Shown: positions 40,281 to 49,334, counted from the first letter of the stretch. The stretch is DNA of 64,000 nucleotides from Sphingomonadales bacterium (GCA_017302615.1 JAFLDB010000011.1:1-64000), one strand, 5' to 3'. The notes: a model not told the origin generated them from the sequence alone. Program-made: numbers and translations.

Positions 40281-40520
40281 ATGGCAAAGTTCGATTTATT
40301 GGCAGACTATTGCAGGCAGCAGACCTTGCGAGAGTTCGAACTGCCCTTCCACAAGATCGAGGCCTTGATCGGCGAAAAGCTTCGCCCGAGCGCTTTGCGT
40401 CCGCAATACTGGGCCAATGTCGTTGATGGCAACGGACCGGTCAGGTCTGCCATGCGGGATACGCCCTACAACACTTTCCTCATCGCTGGTTCCAAGCGCG
40501 TCCGATTCGAGCGGAAGTAG
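40281..40520 (+). CDS. Small DUF7662-like protein
   Basis: A 79-residue protein. It opens AKFDLLADYCRQQ, then FHKIEALIGEKLRPSALRPQYWAN, a glycine/asparagine linker and VRFERK at the end. The order (KYD-x-L start, IExIIG, LPxSA, WWAN, final vxFxR) is that of a small domain family seen next to restriction and mobile genes. The start at 40281 has GAGGAG upstream. Function unknown. Confidence 0.6.
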   Translation: MAKFDLLADYCRQQTLREFELPFHKIEALIGEKLRPSALRPQYWANVVDGNGPVRSAMRDTPYNTFLIAGSKRVRFERK

Positions 40521-40527
40521 GGCCCCC

Positions 40528-41094
40528 TCAACACCAATCCCGCCGCCGCCCGCGCCATTCTTCGGCCAGTCCTTCGGCAACCAGCTGATCGCCCAGGCTT
40601 TCGCCGTCGCGGGTGATGACTTTCAGGGCGCGGCCGTATTTGTCCTCGCTGCGGCCCGTATCCTCCAGCGTGAACGGGCCGGCGTTGAGCAGCGCGGTGA
40701 GGCGCTGGGCGCTGCGGCGGGCGAGGGCGGCTTCGCTGGCGCACTGCGGATCGGACAGTTCCGGCGCGTTGATATCGGCGATGCGGATCTTGGTGCCTTC
40801 GTACCAGATCGTGTCGCCATCGACCACGCAGGTCACCCGCACCGGGCCGTCGCAGGGGGCGAACCGCGCGCTTTCGCGGTCGGTGGACAGGCTCGCCGCC
40901 CCCAGCAGGCCCTGCGCGCTCACCTGTGGCGGCCCCTGCCAGAAGAACACCGCGGCAAAGGCGGCGAGCGGCAGGGCCACCAGCAGCACCGCAAACCCGC
41001 GCCCCGTGCCTTGCGCCGTCGGCTTTGCCGGACGGCGGAACGGCACGACCTTGCCGGACTGGCGGGAGGGTGATTTGCTGGTCGGGCGGGCCAT
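40528..41094 (-). CDS. Thermonuclease (SNase-like) family protein, membrane-anchored
   Basis: A 188-residue protein with a basic cytoplasmic tail, one membrane helix (about residues 33-53) and a periplasmic SNase domain. VVDGDTIWYEGTKIRIADINAPE contains the calcium-binding aspartate and first catalytic arginine. EDKYGRALKVI and LVAEGLA complete the fold. Such proteins cleave or bind extracellular nucleic acid. Start at 41094. Confidence 0.85.
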   Translation of the reverse strand: MARPTSKSPSRQSGKVVPFRRPAKPTAQGTGRGFAVLLVALPLAAFAAVFFWQGPPQVSAQGLLGAASLSTDRESARFAPCDGPVRVTCVVDGDTIWYEGTKIRIADINAPELSDPQCASEAALARRSAQRLTALLNAGPFTLEDTGRSEDKYGRALKVITRDGESLGDQLVAEGLAEEWRGRRRDWC

Positions 41095-41227
41095 GCCGCC
41101 TTATCGCTCCGGCCCGGTCGCCAAAGGGTTAAGGCAGGCCCCGGGCTTCCCGCGCGGATTGCCGTGACAGGGGCGGATAAAGTCCATAACCTCCCCACCG
41201 GGCCGCGTGGAAAATGGGGGATGCAGG

Positions 41228-42088
41228 ATGGCACGCATGACTACGTGGGGCGCCTGGGCCGGGATGGCCCTCGTGCTTGGTACCGGATCGGCAGCTTTGG
41301 CCCAGCCGAGCGATGCCGAGATCACCGCGATGATCGAGGATACCGTGGCGGTCTGCCGCCCGCAGTATGATGCCGTGATGCGCCTCGCACGGGCCGAAGG
41401 TGCCAGCGACCGCGATATGCGGTTCCGGATCGCCCAGTTCCAGTACGAGATCAACAACGCCCCACCGATCCAGTTGCAGCCACGCAACGAGCAGACCCGC
41501 CAGATGTTCGGCAACGAAGTGACCGACCTGCTCGATTGCATGATTGCGCGGCAGGTGGCGCTGCGTGGCGGTGCGCCGCGGCAAACCACCGAAGGGCCGC
41601 TGGGCCTGCGCGGCATGCCGGTTCCGCAGTCCGCCCCGGCCAAGGCCGCCCAGTCGTCCCAGCCCGCCAAGCCGAAACCGGAAGAGCCCGATCACGGGCT
41701 GTACTGGCTGCGCGGAACGGTCGAGATCCCGGAGGAACTGGCGCGAAAGTGCGAGCATAGGCGCATCTGCCTCGACGGCATGGCCGGCTTCCGGGTCGAA
41801 CTGGACGAGCCGCCGGTCAACTGGACCGGCGGGATCGGCATCAACGGCGTGCGGACCCAGCTGTTCGGCCAGACCCCGCTGAGGCCGGGGACGTCCTTTA
41901 CCGTGGTCAATACCAGCCAGGGCCGGTTCTGGAACTGTCAGCTGATTTCCAACCCGCAGGGGCGGACGCCCAGCGGGCCGACCGCACCCAACGCCTCACG
42001 CGAGATCGACGCGATCAAATTCTCATGCAGCCTGCCCCCGGAAGGCCAGGAGGAACTTCAGCGACTGGAAGCCCAACTGACCGAGTGA
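41228..42088 (+). CDS. Secreted hypothetical protein with proline-rich linker
   Basis: A 286-residue exported protein with a signal peptide ending AALA, a helical domain (SDAEITAMIEDTVAVC to LLDCMIARQV) with two cysteines, and a proline/lysine-rich linker (about residues 135-160). A C-terminal domain has four cysteines (KCEHRRICLDG, NCQLIS, FSCSLPP). ATG 41228 follows GGGGGATGCAGG; a GTG start at 41207 is less likely. No family recognised. Confidence 0.7.
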   Translation: MARMTTWGAWAGMALVLGTGSAALAQPSDAEITAMIEDTVAVCRPQYDAVMRLARAEGASDRDMRFRIAQFQYEINNAPPIQLQPRNEQTRQMFGNEVTDLLDCMIARQVALRGGAPRQTTEGPLGLRGMPVPQSAPAKAAQSSQPAKPKPEEPDHGLYWLRGTVEIPEELARKCEHRRICLDGMAGFRVELDEPPVNWTGGIGINGVRTQLFGQTPLRPGTSFTVVNTSQGRFWNCQLISNPQGRTPSGPTAPNASREIDAIKFSCSLPPEGQEELQRLEAQLTE

Positions 42089-42107
42089 CCGGCCGACGGC
42101 GGCGCGT

Positions 42108-42257
42108 TCAGACGCGCGGTTCGGTCCGGCGGTCATGGCCGCTGCGGCGGTCGCCCTGGCGGCGATCGGGGAAGGGCAGGGGGCTGACTTGCGCCTGGCG
42201 GCGGTCGGCTCCGCGCCGGTCGGCGGCGCGCTGGCGGTTCTGGTCGGTCGGCTGCAT
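42108..42257 (-). CDS. Small arginine-rich DRR-repeat protein
   Basis: A 49-residue protein built from repeated RR-x2-DRR units (AADRRGADRRQAQ, then PDRRQGDRRSGHDRR). Similar short basic proteins recur in sphingomonads. The start at 42257 is preceded by AAAGG at 11-base spacing. Likely nucleic-acid or phospholipid binding, inferred only from charge. A longer frame to 42392 lacks a credible start. Confidence 0.5.
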   Translation of the reverse strand: MQPTDQNRQRAADRRGADRRQAQVSPLPFPDRRQGDRRSGHDRRTEPRV

Positions 42258-42427
42258 GGCGGCAGGACCTTTCGCTGGGCTCCGGGCAGGCAGGCACGCC
42301 CCCGGTTCGGCCATCGGGGGCGCAGTGTCGCAGTTTGCAGTTACCGGACCGTTAACCCGCGCCGCGCTTGCCAAGCGCGGGCAGGCTGGCATGATCGGGC
42401 CAAACCAACGGGAAAGGATTACCGGAC

Positions 42428-42715
42428 ATGAGCGCCTACATCGTCTTCATCAAGGAACGCGAACACGACGCGGCGGCCATGGCCGAATATGCCGGCAAGG
42501 CGGGCGGATCGCTGGGCGGGCATACGGCCAAGCCGCTGGCCTACTATGGCGCAATCGAGACGCTGGAAGGGCCGGAAGCAGCCGGCTGCGTGATCATCGA
42601 ATTTCCGGACATGGACGCGGCGCGGGCCTGGTATGGCTCTGATGCCTATCAGGATGCGCGCAAGCACCGCTTCCAGGGGGCGGACTACCGCGTGTTCATC
42701 ACCCAGGGGCTCTAG
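42428..42715 (+). CDS. DUF1330 family protein
   Basis: A 95-residue dimeric alpha-beta barrel protein. The family pattern is clear: AYIVFIKEREHD at the start, YAGKAGGSLGGH, GAIETLEGPE, and VIIEFPDMDAARAWYGSDAYQ near the centre. The family is small, cytosolic and without a settled function. Start ATG 42428 follows AAAGGA. Its stop is closely followed by a small membrane protein gene. Confidence 0.88.
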   Translation: MSAYIVFIKEREHDAAAMAEYAGKAGGSLGGHTAKPLAYYGAIETLEGPEAAGCVIIEFPDMDAARAWYGSDAYQDARKHRFQGADYRVFITQGL

Positions 42716-42722
42716 GTCGATC

Positions 42723-42884
42723 ATGGCGCCGTGGATCGCAATCGCCATTGTCTTCGTCTCGCTGGCCGTGGTGCTGGTGCTGCGCAGCGGCCGGCAACGC
42801 GATGGCAGCAGTTCGGCGGGTGGCTCCGACGGAGCTGACGGCGGATACTATCATGGCGGCGATGACGGCGGCGGCGGCGATTGA
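42723..42884 (+). CDS. Small single-span membrane protein with glycine/aspartate tail
   Basis: A 53-residue protein: one N-terminal membrane helix (IAIAIVFVSLAVVLVL), a basic RSGRQR stop-transfer, then a tail of alternating glycine, serine and aspartate ending DDGGGGD. The topology is probably N-out. The start is five bases after the DUF1330 stop. No family recognised. Confidence 0.5.
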   Translation: MAPWIAIAIVFVSLAVVLVLRSGRQRDGSSSAGGSDGADGGYYHGGDDGGGGD

Positions 42885-42956
42885 TCCCGATCACAGACCG
42901 GGCTTTCGTTATCACCGATAAGGGGGCGTCATCAAGCCAGTGAAAGGATGCTTGCC

Positions 42957-43178
42957 ATGAAGATCCGTCTTGCCGCCCTTGCCCCGCTGGGCATTGCCCT
43001 CGCTCTGGCCGCCTGCGGTTCGCAGGAAGCCGAGCAGGCCCCCGCGAGCCCCGAGCCCGAAGCGCCGTCGAGCGAATGGGTCGCCGAAAATCCGACCGAG
43101 CCGGCCGTTCCGGTCGATCTGCCGACCACGGCGATGACCAACGCCCCCGCCAGCGAAGCGGCTCCGGCGGCGAAGTAG
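42957..43178 (+). CDS. Small lipoprotein
   Basis: A 73-residue protein with lipobox LALAAC at residues 14-19, followed by a glutamate/proline/alanine-rich disordered tail. AAGGA precedes the ATG at 42957; an in-frame ATG at 42948 would give three more residues. A short palindrome TTATCACCGATAA lies 36 bases upstream. No domain. Confidence 0.7.
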   Translation: MKIRLAALAPLGIALALAACGSQEAEQAPASPEPEAPSSEWVAENPTEPAVPVDLPTTAMTNAPASEAAPAAK

Positions 43179-43185
43179 CGCCAGC

Positions 43186-43578
43186 CTAACGCCGGGCGCG
43201 CAGGGCCATGGCCGGCAACAGCGCGAACAGCGCCTGTCCAGCCAGGCCCAGCGCTCCGGCCGGGCGGGTCAGGCCGGCGGCCCAGTCGGCCGGGGTCTGT
43301 CCGGCCAGGGTCATGGCCAGCGCCAGCTCGGCCAGCAGCAGCAGGGCGAAGGCGATCAGGCCGATGGCCAGCGCCGCGCCGGTGGCCGTGATGGCGTAGC
43401 GGCGCACCACCCGGCGGGCGAGCAGCCAGCTGGCCGGCAGCATCACCGGCAGCTCTGCCGCGACCGCCGCGAGATCGCCCAGCATCGGCGCCAGCCACAG
43501 CGTGCGGACCGTGCCCAGCACGAAGCCGAGCGCGAAGACCGGGAGGAAATAGGCCAGGGCCGGGCGCAGCAGCGCCAC
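43186..43578 (-). CDS. Four-helix membrane protein, hypothetical
   Basis: A 130-residue protein with four predicted membrane helices, opening LRPALAYFLPVFALGFVLG. A GTVRTLWLAP segment follows the first helix, and basic loops lie inside (RRVVRRY). It sits three bases behind the DUF4870-like gene and is probably translated with it. Confidence 0.7.
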   Translation of the reverse strand: MALLRPALAYFLPVFALGFVLGTVRTLWLAPMLGDLAAVAAELPVMLPASWLLARRVVRRYAITATGAALAIGLIAFALLLLAELALAMTLAGQTPADWAAGLTRPAGALGLAGQALFALLPAMALRARR

Positions 43579-43581
43579 GGC

Positions 43582-44013
43582 TCAGGCCAGCCAGGTGCCG
43601 GGGTTGGGCATCGGCTCACGCTTTTGCGCGCGGATCAGCGAGAGCACGCAGCGCACCACCACCAGGGCCATGGTGCCCAGCAGGATGAAGGCCCCGACCA
43701 CCAGGATCAGGGTCAGGAAACCGATGATCGATCCGGCCAGGCCAATCCAGAAGGTGTTGATCAGGTATTGGTAGTGCGAAGCCTCCCACGGATCGCGTCC
43801 GGCCTCGCCCTTCCAGACATAGGCCAGCACCAGGCCGACCAGCGAAGTGATGCCGAGCAGGAACGAGCTGAGGTAAAGCAGCGAAACGATCGTCGGATAG
43901 TTGAAATCGAACCCGCCCTGCGGCTGGCCCGAAGGCGTGGGCGGCGGGGTCGGTCCCGGGTTGGGGTTCGGGGTCATCGACGGCGGCGGACCGCTGAGAT
44001 CGGTTTCGGACAT
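43582..44013 (-). CDS. DUF4870-like membrane protein
   Basis: A 143-residue protein with a proline-rich cytoplasmic N-terminus (residues 1-35). Three membrane helices follow with the family block VLAYVWKGEAGRDPWEASHYQYLINTFW split between loops. This is the Tic20/DUF4870 pattern. The start at 44013 has GAGGGGAAG upstream. Forms a pair with the downstream membrane gene. Confidence 0.78.
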   Translation of the reverse strand: MSETDLSGPPPSMTPNPNPGPTPPPTPSGQPQGGFDFNYPTIVSLLYLSSFLLGITSLVGLVLAYVWKGEAGRDPWEASHYQYLINTFWIGLAGSIIGFLTLILVVGAFILLGTMALVVVRCVLSLIRAQKREPMPNPGTWLA

Positions 44014-44092
44014 GGTGCTTCCCCTCGGCCCCGCAAAAGGCGCGGCCCTGCGGGCGCATCATGCCCGAGCGGGGCGCAAGGTCAATGCCGCG

Positions 44093-44695
44093 TTAGTGCC
44101 CCCAGGGCGCGGGCGGGGCGGGGACGGGGCGGGTCAGATCGAACTCCACCCGGAACAGCCGGGCGTTGGGTGGCTGGCGGGTCAGCTGATAGGCAAAGCG
44201 GCCCTCGCCAACTTCCACCCGCCAGACATTGGTGATCGAAACCGTGCGCCCCTCGGCCTTGAACATGGCAATGCTCTCCGCATCGACCGGGAAGTCCTGC
44301 GCGGCGGCAGTCCCCGCGCTGGCGGTATCGCCGCCGTAGAGCGTCATGGAGTCGGGCTTGCCGTCCTCGTGCCGGTGATCGTGCTTCAGCCGCAGACCGG
44401 CGGGCGTGCGGGTGATCAGCCAGGTGCGGCTGCGGTCCCAGCTGCCATCGGCGCGCTGGACGTGGAACGGCACGGCGATCCGGCTGGCGGAGCATTCGCG
44501 CAAATGCATCACCATGGCCGCGCCGCGCATGTCGGCATCGGGCGCCTCGTTGCTGACCAGCCGCCCGGCATAGGCCTTGCCGCAATGGCGCGACAGTTCC
44601 TGCCAGAAGGCATCCTGCGGGCTGGCGGCGGGCGTGGTGGCGCAGCCGGCCAGAGCCAGCGCGGCGAGGGCGGAAAGCAGATGCAGAGGCTTCAT
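44093..44695 (-). CDS. Lipoprotein, hypothetical
   Basis: A 200-residue lipoprotein with lipobox LALAGC at residues 14-19. The mature domain opens SPQDAFWQELSRHCGKAYAG and contains RGAAMVMHLRECS, WDRSRTW and a repeated histidine/aspartate segment (KHDHRHEDGKPD). ATG 44695 is chosen over 44731 because the lipobox then sits at the normal distance. No family recognised beyond similar sphingomonad proteins. Confidence 0.75.
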   Translation of the reverse strand: MKPLHLLSALAALALAGCATTPAASPQDAFWQELSRHCGKAYAGRLVSNEAPDADMRGAAMVMHLRECSASRIAVPFHVQRADGSWDRSRTWLITRTPAGLRLKHDHRHEDGKPDSMTLYGGDTASAGTAAAQDFPVDAESIAMFKAEGRTVSITNVWRVEVGEGRFAYQLTRQPPNARLFRVEFDLTRPVPAPPAPWGH

Positions 44696-44733
44696 CCGCC
44701 GCACCGTGGCAGGGCGGCGGATGGGTGGCAAGA

Positions 44734-46035
44734 TCAGCTGGCCAGTTTGAGCTGATCCCGCTGCGGCAATGCGGCCTTGGGCTGATCGAGCCAGATCCCG
44801 CGCGTGTCATAGACCGCCTTGGCCATGCGTTCGGCCAGCGGCACGGCCTTGAAGGCATCGTGATCGACCAGCACGATCAGCACGCCGCAGCTTTCCAGCG
44901 CGGTATCGATGTCGATCAGTTCGGCTTCCGTGCCCTCGAACTCGCGCGGCAGTTCGGTGGCATAGGGTTCCACCACCTTGATCCGGCTGCCGTACTTGCG
45001 GGCCAGCCGCGCCGCGACCGCGCGGGCCGGGCTTTCGCGGAAATCGTCGATGTTGGCCTTGAAGGCCAGGCCCAGGCAGGCAACCGTCTGGCCGGGGCTG
45101 GCCTCGATCAGCGCTTCTGCGCGGGCGATCACGTGGTGGATCTTGCCGTCGTTCACGCCGCGGGCGGTGCGGATCAGCGGGGTTTCCTCCGGCGCGCCGT
45201 GGACGATGAACCAGGGGTCGACCGCGATGCAGTGGCCGCCCACGCCCGGACCCGGCTGCAGGATGTTGACGCGCGGGTGGCGGTTGGCCAGCCGGATCAC
45301 TTCCCACACGTCCAGCCCCATCCGGTCGGCAACGATGCTCAATTCGTTGGCGAAGGCGATGTTGACGTCGCGGTAGGCGTTTTCGACCAGCTTGGTCATT
45401 TCCGCGCTGCGGCTGTCGGTCACCACGCAGGTCCCGCGCACGAACAGCTTGTAGAAGCTCAGCGCCTTGCGCGCGCAGCGCGGGGTGATGCCGCCGATCG
45501 AGCGGTCGTTGTTGGTCAGTTCCTCCAGGATGCGGCCGGGCAGGACGCGTTCCGGGCAATAGGAGATGGCGATGTCCGGCGTCTCGGTGGTCAGGCCGGG
45601 ACACTTCAGGTCCGGGCGGCGGGCGGCGATCAGGTCGCGCAGCGCTTCGGTCGTGCCGACCGGCGAGGTCGATTCCAGGATCACGCAGTCGCCGGCCTTG
45701 AGCACCTTGGCAACCGCTTCACCGGCGGCGAGGACATAGGAAATGTCCGGCGCGTGATTGGCATCGAACGGCGTCGGCACGGCGATGATGAAGACATCGG
45801 CCGGGGCCATCTCGGTCGAGGCCTTGAGCAGGCCGCGCGCCACCACGCCCTGGACCAGCCCGTCGAGATCGACTTCCTCGATATGGATTTCGCCGCGGTT
45901 GATCGTGTCGACCACGCTCTGCGTCACGTCGACGCCGTGAACCCTGCAACCCGCGCGGGCCACGACCGCGGCGGTCGGCAGCCCGATATATCCAAGACCT
46001 ACAACGCAAACGTCCGGCTTAGTGTCCGATTTCAT
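44734..46035 (-). CDS. wecC: UDP-N-acetyl-D-mannosamine dehydrogenase
   Basis: NAD-dependent oxidation of UDP-ManNAc to UDP-ManNAcA for surface polysaccharide. The 433-residue product has the Rossmann VVGLGYIGLPTA at the N-terminus, ESTSPVGTT, and the catalytic cysteine in PGVGGHCIAVDP near residue 268. The C-terminal UDP-binding domain is complete. It overlaps the upstream wecB by 17 bases, so the two-step UDP-GlcNAc to UDP-ManNAcA route is one unit. No glycosyltransferase is adjacent. Confidence 0.93.
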   Translation of the reverse strand: MKSDTKPDVCVVGLGYIGLPTAAVVARAGCRVHGVDVTQSVVDTINRGEIHIEEVDLDGLVQGVVARGLLKASTEMAPADVFIIAVPTPFDANHAPDISYVLAAGEAVAKVLKAGDCVILESTSPVGTTEALRDLIAARRPDLKCPGLTTETPDIAISYCPERVLPGRILEELTNNDRSIGGITPRCARKALSFYKLFVRGTCVVTDSRSAEMTKLVENAYRDVNIAFANELSIVADRMGLDVWEVIRLANRHPRVNILQPGPGVGGHCIAVDPWFIVHGAPEETPLIRTARGVNDGKIHHVIARAEALIEASPGQTVACLGLAFKANIDDFRESPARAVAARLARKYGSRIKVVEPYATELPREFEGTEAELIDIDTALESCGVLIVLVDHDAFKAVPLAERMAKAVYDTRGIWLDQPKAALPQRDQLKLAS

Positions 46036-47152
46036 TACCCAGCAGCTCCACGATCCGGCGCGCGGAGTTCCCGTCCCCGAAGGGATTGTGGGCCCGGGCC
46101 ATGCTTTCGTAAGCGGCCTTATCGTCGAGAAGGTTGAACAATTCGGTAACGATAACCGATGTTTCGGTGCCGACCAGCTTCGCGGTTCCGGCCGCGACGC
46201 CTTCGGGGCGCTCGGTCGTCTCGCGCATCACCAGCACCGGCTTGCCCAGGGCGGGCGCTTCTTCCTGCACCCCGCCGCTGTCGGTCAGCATGATTTCGGC
46301 GATGGAAAGCAGGTGGGCGAAGTGCGGATAGTCGAGCGGTTCGATCAGCGCGACATTGTCCAGCCCGTCGAGCGCCGCGCCCATCACCTTGCGGACATTG
46401 GGGTTGAGGTGGACCGGGAAGATCACCGCCACGTCTGGCCGCGCGGCGATCTGGCGGATCGCTTCGGCAATCGCCTCCATCCCGCCGCCGAAATTCTCGC
46501 GCCGGTGGCTGGTGACGCCGATGATCCGCTTGCCGGCGAACCGGGCCTTGAGATCGTCGAGCCCGCTGGCGAGCGAGGGATCGGCCGCGATCCGTTGGCC
46601 GACCCAGTGCAGCGCGTCGATCACCGTGTTGCCGGTCACGTGGACGCGGGCGGGATCGACCTGTTCGGCAATGAGCGCGCCCGCCGAAACCTCGGTCGGG
46701 GCGAAGTGCAGGCTGGCGATGGTGCCGATGATCTTGCGGTTCACCTCCTCCGGCCAGGGGTGATAGATGTTGCCGCTGCGCAGGCCGGCCTCGACATGGT
46801 CGACCGGGATCTGGCGGTAATAGGCGGCCAGCGCCCCGGCCATCGCCGTGGCCGTATCGCCCTGCACGATCACCCGGACGGGTTTCACTTCGTCCATCAC
46901 CCGGCCCAGCCCGGTCAGCAGCGCGGCGGTCAGGCTGTCGAGCGTCTGATCGGGCTTCATCAGGTCCAGATCGTGATCGGGGGTCAGCCCGGCGATTTCC
47001 AGCACCTGGTCCAGCATCTGGCGGTGCTGGGCGGACACGCAGACCACCGGGGTAAAGCGCGGATCGTCGCGCAGCGCGGCGACGACGGGGAACAGCTTGA
47101 TCGCTTCGGGGCGGGTGCCGAACACGACGAGGATCTTGGCAGGCTCAGTCAT
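46019..47152 (-). CDS. wecB: UDP-N-acetylglucosamine 2-epimerase (non-hydrolysing)
   Basis: Interconverts UDP-GlcNAc and UDP-ManNAc. The 377-residue length equals that of E. coli WecB. Family blocks are FGTRPEAIKLFPV, VQGDTATAMAG, HVEAGLRSGNI with PWPEEVNR, TSHRRENFGGG and LTDSGGVQEEAPALGKPVLVMR. It is the first gene of the unit, upstream of wecC, and is divergent from the epimerase at 47216. Confidence 0.95.
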   Translation of the reverse strand: MTEPAKILVVFGTRPEAIKLFPVVAALRDDPRFTPVVCVSAQHRQMLDQVLEIAGLTPDHDLDLMKPDQTLDSLTAALLTGLGRVMDEVKPVRVIVQGDTATAMAGALAAYYRQIPVDHVEAGLRSGNIYHPWPEEVNRKIIGTIASLHFAPTEVSAGALIAEQVDPARVHVTGNTVIDALHWVGQRIAADPSLASGLDDLKARFAGKRIIGVTSHRRENFGGGMEAIAEAIRQIAARPDVAVIFPVHLNPNVRKVMGAALDGLDNVALIEPLDYPHFAHLLSIAEIMLTDSGGVQEEAPALGKPVLVMRETTERPEGVAAGTAKLVGTETSVIVTELFNLLDDKAAYESMARAHNPFGDGNSARRIVELLGNEIGH

Positions 47153-47215
47153 GCAATTTCCCCTAACGCCTGAGTGTTAACCATGAAATAAGAGCGGTCG
47201 GCCTAGGAGCGATCC

Positions 47216-48214
47216 ATGCGTGTGCTTGTTACCGGCGCGGCCGGGTTCATCGGATATGCCCTTGCCCAGCATCTGCTGGCGCGCGGCGACGTCGTCGTGG
47301 GTGTCGACAACCTCAACGACTATTACCAGGTCAGCCTGAAGCGCGACCGGCTGGCGGCGCTGGCCGGGGCCGGGGGCAACCGGTTCACGTTCCACCACCT
47401 CGATTTCTCGGACATGGCCGCGCTCGATGCAGCATTGGCGGGTCAGCCGATCGACCGGATCGTCCACCTCGGCGCCCAGGCCGGGGTGCGCTACAGCCTG
47501 GAAAACCCGCAGGCCTATGTGCAGTCCAATCTGGCCGGGCACGTCAACCTGCTGGAACTGGCGCGGCACCGGCAGGTGGAGCACATGGTCTATGCCAGCT
47601 CCAGCTCGGTCTATGGCGGCAATGCCAAGCTGCCCTTTGCGGTGGAGGACCGGACCGACCACCCGGTCTCGCTCTATGCCGCGACCAAGCGTGCGGACGA
47701 GCTGATGAGCGAAACCTACGCCCACCTGTTCCGCCTGCCGCTGACCGGCCTCAGGTTCTTCACCGTCTATGGCCCGTGGGGCCGGCCAGACATGATGATG
47801 TGGAAGTTCACCCAGGCGATCCTGGCGGGAGCGCCGATCCCGGTGTTCAACCACGGCGACATGTACCGCGATTTCACCTATATCGACGACATCATCGCCG
47901 GGGTAGTGGCCTGCCTCGATCATCCGCCCGCCGATGACGGTGCGCAAAAGGCCGGGGGCAGCGTCAAGCCGCATGCGCTCTACAACATCGGCAACAGCCG
48001 CTCCGAGCAGCTGATGAAAGTGATCGGACTGCTGGAAGAAGCCTGCGGGCGGAAGGCCGAGCTGGACATGCTGCCGATGCAGCCGGGCGACGTCCACAAG
48101 ACCTATGCCGACATCAGCGCGATATCCCGCGAGCTGGGCTATGCGCCGACGACCGCGATCGAGGAAGGTGTCCCCAGCTTTGTGCGCTGGTACCGGGAAT
48201 ACCACCGCATCTGA
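47216..48214 (+). CDS. NAD-dependent epimerase, UDP-glucuronate 4-epimerase type
   Basis: A 332-residue extended short-chain dehydrogenase acting on nucleotide sugars. It has GAAGFIGYALAQ, the catalytic YAATK near residue 154, SSSSVYGG, and GPWGRPDMMMWKF, a block characteristic of UDP-glucuronate 4-epimerases, plus FNHGDMYRDFTYIDD. It probably supplies UDP-galacturonate for polysaccharide, in line with the neighbouring wecBC. Confidence 0.9.
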   Translation: MRVLVTGAAGFIGYALAQHLLARGDVVVGVDNLNDYYQVSLKRDRLAALAGAGGNRFTFHHLDFSDMAALDAALAGQPIDRIVHLGAQAGVRYSLENPQAYVQSNLAGHVNLLELARHRQVEHMVYASSSSVYGGNAKLPFAVEDRTDHPVSLYAATKRADELMSETYAHLFRLPLTGLRFFTVYGPWGRPDMMMWKFTQAILAGAPIPVFNHGDMYRDFTYIDDIIAGVVACLDHPPADDGAQKAGGSVKPHALYNIGNSRSEQLMKVIGLLEEACGRKAELDMLPMQPGDVHKTYADISAISRELGYAPTTAIEEGVPSFVRWYREYHRI

Positions 48215-48254
48215 ACCCTTGCCCTGCGGCGCGGGGCGGGCCATGCTGGCGGGC

Positions 48255-48767
48255 ATGAACCGCACGCTTGCTCTTGCCATCGCCGGCGCCGCCGTACTGG
48301 CCGCTGCCCCCGCCAACGCAGACTGGGAAAAGACCCGCTGGGGCGATCCGGTCGAAAAGGTCGTGGCCAAGGCAGGCCCCGGGGCGGAGCCCTTTGCCGG
48401 AACCGAAAAGCAGCGCGTGTTCGAACAGGATTACCGCGCCCGCCGCCGCGGTGAGATGAACGGCGTGGCGGTGGAATGGCAGTTCTTCTTCAATGCCGGG
48501 GGCGGCCTCAGCGTGGTGAAGATCGTGCCGCAGGATACGGCCAACTGCCCGGCCTTCCTGGCCATGATCCGCGGCACTCTGGCCCAGCCGGCGGACACCC
48601 GGGTCCAGAAGCTCGGCAATCTTGAGCTGAAGACCGAAATCCATGCCGACAAGCGCAAGAACCTCGCCATGATGGTGCTGGATGCCTCGACCCCGTCGAA
48701 GTCGACCCAGCTGTGCCACATCACCTATCAGTCCTATGGCGATGGCATGCCGGGCCTGCGGAAGTAA
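48255..48767 (+). CDS. Secreted hypothetical protein
   Basis: A 170-residue exported protein with a signal peptide ending APANA and a mature domain opening DWEKTRWGDPVEKVVAKAG. Two cysteines (ANCPAF and TQLCHITYQ) probably form a disulfide. ATG 48255 gives the best signal peptide; ATG 48243 would add four residues. The tail reads GDGMPGLRK. No family recognised. Confidence 0.7.
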   Translation: MNRTLALAIAGAAVLAAAPANADWEKTRWGDPVEKVVAKAGPGAEPFAGTEKQRVFEQDYRARRRGEMNGVAVEWQFFFNAGGGLSVVKIVPQDTANCPAFLAMIRGTLAQPADTRVQKLGNLELKTEIHADKRKNLAMMVLDASTPSKSTQLCHITYQSYGDGMPGLRK

Positions 48768-48779
48768 GCGGGACAAGTC

Positions 48780-49334
48780 ATGGCAATTCTTTCTGACAAG
48801 TGGATCCGCAACGAGGCGCGCCTTGGCGGGATGATCGAGCCCTTCGTCGAGCATCAGAAGCGCGAGGGCTGCATTTCCTATGGCCTGTCCAGCTACGGCT
48901 ATGACGCGCGGGTGGCGGACGAGTTCAAGATCTTCACCAATGTCCATTCGGCGGTGGTCGATCCCAAGAACTTTTCCGATGACAGCTTCGTCGATGTGAA
49001 GACCGATTGCTGCATCATCCCGCCCAACAGCTTTGCCCTGGCCCGCACGGTCGAATATTTCCGCATCCCGCGCGATGTGCTGGTGATCTGCCTGGGCAAG
49101 AGCACCTATGCCCGCTGCGGGATCATCGTCAACGTCACTCCGCTGGAGCCGGAATGGGAAGGCCACGTGACGCTGGAATTTTCCAACACCACGCCGCTTC
49201 CGGCCAAGATCTACGCCAACGAAGGCGCCTGCCAGTTCCTGTTCCTCAAGGGCGATCAGCCGTGCGAGACCAGCTATGCCGACCGCAGCGGCAAGTACAT
49301 GGGCCAGCGCGGGGTGACCCTGCCCAAGCTTTGA
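48780..49334 (+). CDS. dcd: dCTP deaminase
   Basis: Deaminates dCTP to dUTP for dTTP synthesis. The 184-residue product has the family blocks [26 protein letters not shown] and [20 protein letters not shown], which contains the catalytic glutamate, plus the C-terminal KYMGQRG phosphate-binding segment. Length and start agree with the family. Confidence 0.96.
   Translation: MAILSDKWIRNEARLGGMIEPFVEHQKREGCISYGLSSYGYDARVADEFKIFTNVHSAVVDPKNFSDDSFVDVKTDCCIIPPNSFALARTVEYFRIPRDVLVICLGKSTYARCGIIVNVTPLEPEWEGHVTLEFSNTTPLPAKIYANEGACQFLFLKGDQPCETSYADRSGKYMGQRGVTLPKL

Noticed and set aside
42909..42921. TTATCACCGATAA short palindrome upstream of a lipoprotein gene
   Set aside because: Five-base arms occur by chance in this length; no second copy.
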